Shown in pieces: positions 1 through 8,100 of a DNA stretch of 9,018 bases. A program made the translations under genes and the position numbers. Origin of the DNA: Candidatus Latescibacterota bacterium (GTDB lineage: Bacteria > Eisenbacteria > RBG-16-71-46 > SZUA-252); contig JACQPZ010000079.1 in NCBI GenBank assembly GCA_016207265.1, positions 1 to 9,018 of the forward strand, written 5' to 3'. The notes under the pieces are model-generated. The model was not told the origin of the DNA. It saw only the letters and a list, made by a program, of their open reading frames with translations, and searched no databases. Numbering within the stretch: the stretch's first letter is position 1; the number at the start of each line of letters is the position of its first letter.

Positions 1-1187
1 ACGGACCGAAGCGAGCGCTCCATCTCCGCCCACGCGAGCGCGCGGGCGCGAAGCTCGTCGCGCGCCTCGAGCCCCTCGGGCTTGAGCGCCGCGCGCCCTT
101 CCCGGTCCACCGTCTCGCCGAGCGACTCCAGCGCCCTGACGAGCGAGCCGATCGAAGCGAGGAGCTGGTCGAGCGCGTGCGGGCTCACGCCCGCCAGGTC
201 CCGATCCCGCGCGATGCGCGCGGTCTGCGCGCCCGCCGGAAGCAATCGTTCGAGGTCGCGCGCGAAGGAGGCGGCGTGCGAGAGGACGGGCGGGATCGCT
301 TCCTCCGCGACCCGGATCCGCTCCGCGACGGCTCCGCCCCGCCCGCGCCGGAGCGCTCGCTTGAGAAGGCGGAGCACCCCGCTCCGCGCGTCGGTCCGCC
401 CCGCGAGTCGGGAGAAATCGCGTATGCCGAGCGTCACGCCGAGCTGCTCCCGCGCGACCCGTTCGATCTGGTGCGCCTCGTCGAGGATCAGAGCGCCCGC
501 CTCGGCCACGAGCCCGGCGCGGAGCCCGGGGTCGGAGAGAAGGAGGGCATGATTCACGAGCACGACGTCGGCCCGAATCGCCTCGCGGCGCGCCCGCTTC
601 GCGAAACAGCCGGCCGTGGCCTCGCATGCCGGCGCGGCGCACACGACCGGATCGGAGGAGATTTCGAGGAGCAGAGACGCCGGGATCTCGATCCCGAGCC
701 CGGGCAGCTCGTCCAGCTCGCCGGTGTCGGTCCGATCCACCCACGCGCGAAGGGCTTCCATGCTCCGCTCGGAGACCCTTGCGTCCGCGAAGAGCCCCCG
801 TTGCGCGAGCCTGGTTTCGGCCCGCCTGCGGCAGAGGTAGTTCTGGCGTCCCTTCAATGCGACCACGCGAAGCGGTCTTCCGATCGCGCGGACGGCGAGC
901 GGCACGTCCTGGTTCAGGAGCTGCTCCTGGAGCGCCTTGGTGCAGGTGCTCACGACCGCAGGCCCCGAGCCGCGCGCCCTTAGCAGGAGCGCGGGGATGA
1001 GATAGGCGAGCGACTTGCCGATCCCCGTGGGGGCCTCGACCGCGAGCACGCCTCCCCGCTCCAGAGTTTCTCCCCAGAACCGGGCCATCGCTCGCTGGCC
1101 GGGTCTATCTTCCCAGCCCGGCAGGCGGCTCAGCCGGTCGAACGCCGAATCCAGCAAGTCGTTGAGATTTCGTTCGGTAGTCGCCAT
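1..1187 (-). CDS. dinG: DinG/XPD-family Fe-S DNA helicase, N-terminal part
   Basis: This is the N-terminal 395 residues of a superfamily 2 ATP-dependent DNA helicase of the DinG/XPD type; the gene runs off the left edge. My translation from the ATG at 1187 shows an RPGQ element at residues 28-31, the Walker A motif EAPTGIGKS at 51-59, motif Ia STCTKALQEQ at 80-89, KGRQNYLC at 112-119 and the DEAH box LILDEAHQ at 233-240. Cys119, Cys183, Cys188 and Cys194 match the four ligands of the 4Fe-4S cluster in this family, followed by the typical VNHALLLSD at 211-219. Such helicases unwind 5'-overhang, D-loop, R-loop or forked DNA during repair. The second RecA domain lies outside the window. The gene follows ligA by 49 bases. 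An in-frame TAG upstream makes this ATG the first usual start, but no clear ribosome-binding site precedes it. DinG versus the related YoaA cannot be settled from this part. Confidence 0.9.
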   Translation of the reverse strand, partial: MATTERNLNDLLDSAFDRLSRLPGWEDRPGQRAMARFWGETLERGGVLAVEAPTGIGKSLAYLIPALLLRARGSGPAVVSTCTKALQEQLLNQDVPLAVRAIGRPLRVVALKGRQNYLCRRRAETRLAQRGLFADARVSERSMEALRAWVDRTDTGELDELPGLGIEIPASLLLEISSDPVVCAAPACEATAGCFAKRARREAIRADVVLVNHALLLSDPGLRAGLVAEAGALILDEAHQIERVAREQLGVTLGIRDFSRLAGRTDARSGVLRLLKRALRRGRGGAVAERIRVAEEAIPPVLSHAASFARDLERLLPAGAQTARIARDRDLAGVSPHALDQLLASIGSLVRALESLGETVDREGRAALKPEGLEARDELRARALAWAEMERSLRS

Positions 1188-1211
1188 GGGGTCGGACGCG
1201 GGTCCAACCCC
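1188..1211 (-). promoter_or_regulatory. Hairpin directly before dinG start
   Basis: In the minus-strand RNA, GGGGUUGGAC and GUCCGACCCC form a 10-bp stem with one U-G wobble and a CCGC loop. The stem ends at the base before the dinG ATG. No U-rich tract follows, so it does not look like a standard intrinsic terminator. It fills about half of the 49-base ligA-dinG gap and could slow ribosome access, act in attenuation or RNA processing, or occur by chance in this GC-rich DNA. The pairing is seen directly; the role is inferred. Confidence 0.5.
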
Positions 1212-1236
1212 AAGCTACGGGAGGAGTGGTGAGAAG

Positions 1237-3264
1237 TCAACGAGCGGCCGGTGCCGCTCCGGCCCTCTTGAGGGCCGCTCGAAACGCCGCCTCGTCCCAG
1301 ATGTCGATCTTGAGACGGCGGGCCTTCTCGAGCTTCGACCCTGGATCCGACCCCGCGATGACGGCTCCGGTCTTCGCGCTCACGGACGAGGAGATTCTCC
1401 CGCCCGCTCCCTGGATGAGGCGCGACGCCTCTTCGCGGGTCATTCCCTCGAGCGTCCCGGTCAGCACGAAGGTCTTCCCGGCGAAGGGACCCGACGCGAC
1501 GGCCCTGAGCGGCGCCCGTGTCCGGGGCCTCACGCCCGCTTCCGTCAACTCGCGCACGAGGGTCTTCCCCACCCTCGAAGAGAAGAACGAGGTGACGCTC
1601 GAGGCGATCTCGGGGCCGATCGTCGGAATCTCGAGGAGCGACGGCTCGTCCGCTGCGGCGAGCCCCTCGAGCGTCCCGAAGCGCTCCGCGAGGATCTCGG
1701 CGACGCGGGATCCGACGTGCCGGATCCCGATCGCGACGAGGAGCCGGTCCAGGGGCGCGGTCTTGCTCTTCTCGATCGCCTGGATGAGATTCGACGCCGA
1801 TTTTTCGCCCATCCCTTCGAGCGGAACGAGCCGCTTGCTCTCGAGCTGGTAGAGGTCGGCCGGATCGGAGATGAGCCCCTCGTCCACCAGGAGATCCACG
1901 GTCTTCCACCCCAGCCCTTCGATGTCGAGCGCCCCGCGGCTTGCGAAGTGGACGATCCGCCGCCTCACCTGCGCCGGGCAGTAGAGGTTCTCGCACCGAA
2001 CCGCGGCCTCGTCGGGATCCCGCACGAGCGGCGTTCCGCACGCCGGGCACTTCGACGGCATCTCGAACCTGGGTCCCCGGCGGCCGTGCGCCGAGACGAC
2101 GCGCACCACCTTGGGGATGACCTCGCCCCCCTTCTCCACGATCACGCGGTCTCCGACGCGGATGTCCTTCCGCTCGATCTCGTCCTGGTTGTGGAGCGTG
2201 GCGCGGCTCACCACGGTGCCGAGCAGCGTGACGGGATCGAGGATCGCGACCGGCGTCACGACGCCGGTTCTCCCCACCTGAAGCTCGATTGAGCGGAGCG
2301 TGGTTTCCGCCTCGTGCGATCCGAACTTGTAGGCGATCCCCCACCGGGGGCTCTTCGCGGTGAAGCCCAGAGCCTCCTGCTCGCGGAACGAATTCACCTT
2401 CACGACGAGGCCGTCCGTCCCGTACGGGAGCTTCTCCCGCTTCGCTTCCCACCGCTCGCAGAGCCGGCGCGTCTCCTCGAAGCCGCGGGCGGGCGCATTG
2501 TCGGGATTCACCCGGAGGCCGAGCCGCTTCATCCAGGCGAGCGCCTCGAAGTGGGTCCTGAGGCCGTGCCGTTCCGGGCGAACGACCTGGAACACGTAAA
2601 TCTGGAGCGGCCGCGTGGCCACCTCCGCGGTATCCAATGTCTTCAGGCTGCCGGTCGTCGCGTTCCGGGGATTCATGAACGTCTTGTCTCCGGCCCGCGC
2701 TCTCCGCTCGTTCAGCCGGTCGAACGCGCGCAGCTCCATGTAGACTTCTCCCCGCACCTCGACTTCGCCGGGAACAGTACCTCCCCCCAGACGGAGCGGG
2801 ATGGACCGGATCGTCCGGAGATTCGCCGTGATCTCGTCCCCCTCGTAGCCGTCCCCCCGCGTCATCCCCCGCTCGAACCGTCCCCGCTCGTAGCGAAGCG
2901 CGACCGCGACGCCGTCCACCTTCGGCTCGACCACGTATTCGACGTCCCTGACGCCGAGGAGCTTTCGCACGCGCCCGTCGAACTCCTCGAGCTCCTCGAG
3001 CGAATAGGTGTTGTCGAGGCTCAGCATGGGAACGGTGTGCCGGACGGTCTTGAATCCCGGCAGGAGCCCGCGCGCGACCCGCTGGGTCGGGGAGTCGGGA
3101 TCGCGAAGCTCGGGATGGGCGTCCTCCAGTGCCTTCAGCTCGCGCATGAGCGCGTCGTACTCGCGGTCCGAGATCTCCTGCTCGCCGACCACGTAATAGA
3201 GATGGTCGTGCCGCTCGATCCGCCGGCGGAGGGATTGGATCCGCTTCGGAATGCTCTGGGTCAC
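1237..3264 (-). CDS. ligA: NAD-dependent DNA ligase LigA
   Basis: LigA seals nicks with 3'-OH and 5'-phosphate ends using NAD+, and joins Okazaki fragments in replication and repair. The 675-residue protein is complete and near the usual length. The Ia domain (about 1-70) contains HLYYV and ISDREYD for NAD+ binding. The adenylation site EPKVDG has Lys115 as the nucleotide-accepting lysine. RGDGYEGDEITANLRTI (136-152), TDGLVVKVN (283-291) and SPRWGIAYKF (305-314) are further nucleotidyltransferase motifs. The OB fold includes VGRTGVVTPVAIL (330-342) and ATLHNQDEIER (355-365). A zinc finger uses Cys406, Cys409, Cys424 and Cys429. Helix-hairpin-helix repeats follow, and a BRCT domain spans about 592-670. 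The GTG start overlaps the stop of the upstream Omp85 gene as GTGA. No Shine-Dalgarno sequence is visible, so translation probably depends on coupling. The start fits because the Ia helix begins at once and no other usual start codon lies before it. Confidence 0.98.
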   Translation of the reverse strand: MTQSIPKRIQSLRRRIERHDHLYYVVGEQEISDREYDALMRELKALEDAHPELRDPDSPTQRVARGLLPGFKTVRHTVPMLSLDNTYSLEELEEFDGRVRKLLGVRDVEYVVEPKVDGVAVALRYERGRFERGMTRGDGYEGDEITANLRTIRSIPLRLGGGTVPGEVEVRGEVYMELRAFDRLNERRARAGDKTFMNPRNATTGSLKTLDTAEVATRPLQIYVFQVVRPERHGLRTHFEALAWMKRLGLRVNPDNAPARGFEETRRLCERWEAKREKLPYGTDGLVVKVNSFREQEALGFTAKSPRWGIAYKFGSHEAETTLRSIELQVGRTGVVTPVAILDPVTLLGTVVSRATLHNQDEIERKDIRVGDRVIVEKGGEVIPKVVRVVSAHGRRGPRFEMPSKCPACGTPLVRDPDEAAVRCENLYCPAQVRRRIVHFASRGALDIEGLGWKTVDLLVDEGLISDPADLYQLESKRLVPLEGMGEKSASNLIQAIEKSKTAPLDRLLVAIGIRHVGSRVAEILAERFGTLEGLAAADEPSLLEIPTIGPEIASSVTSFFSSRVGKTLVRELTEAGVRPRTRAPLRAVASGPFAGKTFVLTGTLEGMTREEASRLIQGAGGRISSSVSAKTGAVIAGSDPGSKLEKARRLKIDIWDEAAFRAALKRAGAAPAAR

Positions 3265-5129
3265 CAGTTCGTCGCGAAATGGAGGTGGAGCTTCCCCTCG
3301 CGCAGCGGCGCCCCGGGCTTCATCCCCAGCTCGATGCCCACGGCGCCGGACGGGATGGGACTACGGATCCCGGCACCGTAGCCGAATTCCCATCCCGGGC
3401 TCAACTCGGTTCGCGCGAGCGAGAGCTCCGGCGCCCGGCGGAGCGTGCCGGCTTCCACCTCGGCGTCCAGATCGTGCCGCACGGCGTCCAGGAAGAGAAA
3501 CGCGCGGCCGCCGCGGGCGTCGGTGAGCCAGCGATGCTCGAAGCTCATGGCGAGGATCCGGCTTCCCGCGTACGCCCGGTCCCGATGTCCCCGCAGGCCT
3601 TCGTTTCCCCCCACGAACCGCAGCTCCTCGGCGGGGACGGCTCCCTCGCCCAGCGCGACCCGCTCGCCGCGGATCGAGGCGTAGACCGCACGCCCTCTGC
3701 CCGCGGGACGGGCCGCCTGGAGCGCAACCTCGCCTCGGAGGAGCGAGCGGGAAGCCCGGTCGTAGCCGGGATAGACCTCGGTGCGCTTCCCGGCTTCGAG
3801 CGCAAGGCGCGCGTCCAAGCCCCGCTCCGGATTCGCCGGAGGGGAAAGTCCCTGCCTTGAGAGCCGGCCCTCCATCGACCAGGTCGAGCTCAATCCTCGC
3901 GCCGCGCCGGTATAGACGCTTCCGCTCCGCTTGAGCGCCGCGGATGCCCGGGCGCGCGCCGAGGGCCGTCCCGAGATCTCGAGGCTCCACCGCGTCTGGG
4001 TGAACAGGGAATCGGCGACCTGCGCCTCCAGCGCGACCGAAGCGCCGAGCCCCCGGCCGAAGAGGGCGGGTTCGCGGTAGCGCACGGCGTAGTCGAACCT
4101 CCCTCTCCCGAATCCCGCCCACCGGGCGTCCGCGGACCGTCCGCTCCCCGCGATGTTTCCGAGCGCGAGATCGACGATCCCGGTCAGCCCCCCGCCGTTC
4201 TGGACTCCCACGGCGCCCTCGAATCGGCTCACGCGGTTCGGAACCACCGGGGCCGTCACGCGGGCGTTCCCGCCGGCGGGTCCCGGCATGACCTCGAGCG
4301 CTCCGACCGAGGCGAAGAGATCGCTCGACTCGAGCCTCAGGCGCGCGTTCTCGAGAGCCTCCGGCGTGAGAAGGCGGCCCTTCTTGAGCCCGGAGATCGC
4401 GCCTGAGACTTCCGCGCGGACCCCGGAGCCCTTGAGATCCAGCGTGTCGAGCGTCACCTCGGGGCCCGGCACCAGCGTGACGTGCACCCGGGCTAGCCCT
4501 CCCTCGGACACGATCGAATCGATCGCGGCCCGGGCTCCGTAGCGGCCGCGCGCCTGAGACGCCGCGCGCAGCGCCGTAAGCCCGCGATGGATGTGCGCGG
4601 GATCGGCGATCCCCCCGCTCGCGAGGTCGAAGCGGGACGCCGCGTCGGGGAGGACGTCCAACCCGCCCGACACGACGGCGACCGCCCGGGGCGGCGCGCC
4701 CCGGCGCTCCACGGAGATCCGCGCCATCCCGGGGAGATCGATTTCCGAGCCCGACCCGCGGACGATCGTGAGGCGCACGACGGCGTCGGTGGCTCCCAGC
4801 GCGAGGAGGCGCTCGCGAACGAGCGCCGCGAATCCGCGAAGCTCGGCCAGCGTCCGAAGCGGCGCATCCGGCCGCGCGGTGGAACCGGGGAACGCCGCGC
4901 GCGCGGTCGCGGAGAGCGAGTCGAGACCGGGTCCAAGCTCCAGAGTGTACCGCGGCTCGGGCGCGCCCCGCGCTTCGGCCGATGCGGGTCCGTCACCGGT
5001 CGTGAGGGACGCGGAGGCCGAGCCGGAAACGCCGGCCCCGCAGAGGATCGCGAGCGAGAGGATCGCGGCGCGGACCGGAACGCGCATCACGTGCGGGAGA
5101 ACTCGCATCACGTGCGGAAGGACGCGCAT
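3261..5129 (-). CDS. Omp85/TamA-like outer-membrane assembly protein
   Basis: This 622-residue protein looks like an Omp85-superfamily outer-membrane barrel, the group that inserts or exports other membrane proteins. A signal peptide is clear (hydrophobic AAILSLAILCGAG at 21-33, likely cut after Ala40). About 61-145 is a strand/helix region that may be a degenerate POTRA. One POTRA-like unit spans about 149-221 and a clearer one about 223-282 (with LKKGRLLTPEALENARLRL). The barrel covers about 299-622, with many alternating strands. The Omp85 loop-6 signature is present as GGNEGLRGHRDRAY (507-520): the key Arg is Arg513, but the usual aromatic after RG is His515. The last residue is Trp rather than Phe. 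The length is closer to TamA than to BamA. The ATG at 5129 overlaps the upstream stop by one base (TGATG) and has a GAGGAG site at 5139-5144. In-frame ATGs at 5108 and 5087 are alternative starts, and 5087 would give the most ordinary signal peptide. A general BamA is less likely because only two or three POTRAs are present. Confidence 0.82.
   Translation of the reverse strand: MRVLPHVMRVLPHVMRVPVRAAILSLAILCGAGVSGSASASLTTGDGPASAEARGAPEPRYTLELGPGLDSLSATARAAFPGSTARPDAPLRTLAELRGFAALVRERLLALGATDAVVRLTIVRGSGSEIDLPGMARISVERRGAPPRAVAVVSGGLDVLPDAASRFDLASGGIADPAHIHRGLTALRAASQARGRYGARAAIDSIVSEGGLARVHVTLVPGPEVTLDTLDLKGSGVRAEVSGAISGLKKGRLLTPEALENARLRLESSDLFASVGALEVMPGPAGGNARVTAPVVPNRVSRFEGAVGVQNGGGLTGIVDLALGNIAGSGRSADARWAGFGRGRFDYAVRYREPALFGRGLGASVALEAQVADSLFTQTRWSLEISGRPSARARASAALKRSGSVYTGAARGLSSTWSMEGRLSRQGLSPPANPERGLDARLALEAGKRTEVYPGYDRASRSLLRGEVALQAARPAGRGRAVYASIRGERVALGEGAVPAEELRFVGGNEGLRGHRDRAYAGSRILAMSFEHRWLTDARGGRAFLFLDAVRHDLDAEVEAGTLRRAPELSLARTELSPGWEFGYGAGIRSPIPSGAVGIELGMKPGAPLREGKLHLHFATNW
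5088..5129 (-). repeat. 21-bp tandem duplication carrying start codon
   Basis: Two adjacent 21-bp units each encode MRVLPHV at the start of the Omp85-like gene, and a third partial unit begins at 5087 with ATGCGCGT. The two full copies differ at three bases: CGC/CGA, GTC/GTT and CTT/CTC. All three are silent third-position changes. Each full unit ends in the palindrome CACGTG, so two such hexamers lie 21 bp apart. The duplication gives three in-frame ATG codons and lengthens the basic n-region of the signal peptide by 14 residues. Confidence 0.9.
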
Positions 5130-8100
5130 CAGAAGTAGCTCCTCAGCTCGAAGCGGCCCGTGTAGGCCCCCCCGCGACCGTTCGCGAGTTGGCCCGACCA
5201 CGTGAGGCTCAACGAGACCCGATCGCGGAGCCGATACTCGCCCAGGAGGTCGTAGTCCACGTGCCGTCCCGAGACCGCCGGCGTAACGAGCCCCGCCGGC
5301 TGAAAGCTCCCGCCCCGGCCCGTGCGGGCGTAGAGCGCGCGACCGTCGAGACGCAGCCTCTCGCCGGGCGCGCATCGCGCGGAGGGCCCCGCGGCGAGCG
5401 TTTCCTGCCAGCCGCGATTCGAGACGTCCGCGTCGCGCCGCCCCCGCGCGAGCATGGAGAGAGCCCACGCCCGGCTCAGGGACCGGCTCAGCTCGAGGTT
5501 CAGCCCGCGGCCGCGCATCCTGGCTTCGGATCGCCCGCTCGTATCGGTACGGCGCGCCGTCTGCACGGAGCCGTCGAGGAACGCATCCGTCGTGAGGCGG
5601 AAGCGGCCCCATAGCGGGTTTCGCACTCTCAGGCGGAGGTCGAGCGCATCCCTCCTGACCCTCAGATTCTCGAACTCGCCCGTGCGGTCGCGCCGGGCGC
5701 CGATCTCGGCCCGGACGTCGTACCGCGCGCCCGGCGCCGAGTATTCGAGGCTCTGCCGCGCGACCACGTTGCCGCGCACCGTCGCGCGCTCGTCCAGATA
5801 GTCGCGCGGGTCGAACGCATGGCGAGGGCTCCCCAGGGAGAGCGCGGACAGGGTCTCGACGCGGAGGCTCGTGCTGGATCCCCACCGCCGCCAGAACGAG
5901 CCGGCGCGGCCGGGCGCTGAAGCCGACCGCCCCGGATAGGCGTCCACGCGGAACTGCACGAGCGCCCGGGAGCGCCCGGCCGCCGGACCCGCGGTCGTGA
6001 TCACCTGGTAGTCGCCGCGGTAACGCGGGGTTCCGTACGCGTCGTAGAAGCCCGTGCCCGGTTCCACCGCGACGATGCGCCGGAGCGTTTGCGGCTCGCG
6101 GAGCTGCGTCGCGTCGTATCGAAGCTCCGAGGAGAGTGGCGCGCCCGGCGCTCCGGCGAGAAGCGCGAGCTGTGCGAGATCGCTCGCCACGAACCCTCCC
6201 GGCTCCCATGTCCGGCGTCTGCTCCAGCCCATCTCGAGCGAGAAGGACGTCTTGGCGCGTGCGGAAACGCCCGCTTCCCACGCGGTCCGCCGGGAGCGCG
6301 CCAGCCCTTCGCTCGGATCGCCTCGGCGGTCGATCCGCTCTCCGTATCCCGCGCGGAGCTTCACGCGGGCCGAGGGCGCAACGCCGATCCCGGTCTCCCA
6401 GTCGCGGCTTTGGCGCTCGGGGATCGAATCCCCCTCCTGCCCGGCGATCCGCTCGTCCACAAGCCGGAACCGCGGCGTCACGGCGCCGCGTGTGCGCAAG
6501 AGATCCAGGCTCAGCCGCGAGCGGGAGCCGCGATCTGAGCCCAGCGCGTTCTCGGCCCCCTCCCAGCGCAACCCTCCCGCGACGGCTCCGCGCAGCTCGG
6601 CCGCCGCCGCGCGGCGGAGGGACCGGGAGCCGCCGTCGAGCGTCCGGCGTCCCAGCTCGGCGCGCAGGGAGAGCGCCGTGAACGGGTCGTACTGAAGGCC
6701 CGCCTCGCTCTTCGTCTCCGCGCCCTCGCGCGAGGACTGGTTCCAGCGGTCGCCCTCGAACACGTCGTCCAGACGGTCCATCGTTCGGAATCGACCGTCG
6801 CGCGACCGCACCGCGGCGGAGGCGCGGAGCGCGCCGAGGGAGCGCCCGGCGACGCGAAGCGGGCGCGGATCGAGCCTCGCCGTGAAGCGGACCGCGTTAC
6901 CGGCGTTGTCCCCGTCGTCGAGCGATGAGAGCTGGTTTCGGTCGAGGCCGGAGCGGGCCGCCTCCGCCTCGAGATTGAGGGCGCCGAGAACTCGTGCCGA
7001 GCCTCCGATGTCCACGAGCCGCCGCTCGTCCGGAACCGGGAGCGAACGGCCGGGCACGTACGAGCCGCGATTGGCGCCCATGAACCGATAGAAGCGAACG
7101 CCGTCGAGAGACAGGGTGTCCGCGTAGGAGCCCTTCGCAACGCCCACGGAAACGAACGCCACGGTGTAGTCGCCGCGCCCCGAGCCGAGAAACACCCAGT
7201 GGGGGGATGCGAGGTCGGATTCGTCCCAGACGTACTCGCCCCGGCCCGCTCCGACATAGCGCGCGCCGGTCGGCGCGGCCGCCGAATCCCCCAGGCCGCT
7301 CAAGGTGCGGCGGTCTTCCGCGGTGAGGGACGTCTCGAGCGGGCTCTTCGGATCGTCCCCGTCTCGGAGGAAACCGGCGTACCAGCGTCCGGTGGAAGCG
7401 ATCGCGCCCTGGGTGAAAGCCGCGTAGAGGCTCCGGTGGAAGCGCGTGCTCGCGCGCTCGAAGTCGAAGGCGATCCGGCTCTCGCGCGTGATCGGATGCC
7501 GCGTCGCGAACGTGACCGTCCCCGCGCCGTAGTCGACCACGTAGTCCTGGTCCGCTCCGCGCTTCAGCCTGGCGCCGTCGAGCCAGACCGTCTCCGAGCC
7601 GGCCACGATGCCCGCCGGGGCTTCTCCCGCCACGCGCGGCAATAGATCGTAGGGGCCCTGCTTTCCATCCTCGCCGCGGGCCTCGATGGAGCGCCGCTCG
7701 CCCTTCGCGCTGGCCGCGGAAACGTCCCAGTGCGACCCCACGACCCGGGCCGTTCCGCGAACGCCCTGAAGCTGCCGCGAGATCCGGGCGAATTCGCCCG
7801 GCGATTGATCGAGCCGGAAGTCTCCCATGGTGACTTCTCCCTGCTGGGTGCGCACGGAGAGGAACAGCCGGTCCAGGTCCTGAAGCTCGCGCGTCGATCC
7901 GTCGGGCTCGAACGGGAGCTGCTGATCGCTCAAGGACGCGGCCACCTCCACGTCGCCCGCCAGACGCCCCCTGAGCGTGAGGTCCAGCGTCTGATGGAGC
8001 GAAGCATCTCTCCCCCGGCCCACCTCGACGCTCAGCGTCTTCGCGCCGGCGAAGAGAAGCCCGTCCTGAGTCGAGGTGGCCGCGCGCCTCGGTCCAGCCT

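Noticed and set aside
1188..1211. Intrinsic terminator after ligA.
   Set aside because: The stem is good, but no U tract follows it on the minus strand and the next bases are the dinG start codon.
1015..2292. Plus-strand open frame of 425 codons.
   Set aside because: It lies opposite dinG and ligA, whose minus-strand motifs are unmistakable; the translation is low-complexity and Arg-rich. Other plus-strand frames (for example 177-983, 2314-3381 and 7730-8569) fail for the same reason.
5028..5057. Lipoprotein signal at Cys30 of the Omp85-like protein.
   Set aside because: The residues before Cys30 are Ala-Ile-Leu; a lipobox needs a small residue at -1. Cleavage by signal peptidase I after Ala40 fits better.
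5130..6281. The Omp85 reading frame stays open far upstream, which would allow a protein of about 1006 residues.
   Set aside because: The extension lies wholly inside the 1080-residue barrel gene in another frame, is Arg/Ala/Pro-rich with no domain, and would bury the signal peptide. Long empty frames are expected at this GC content.
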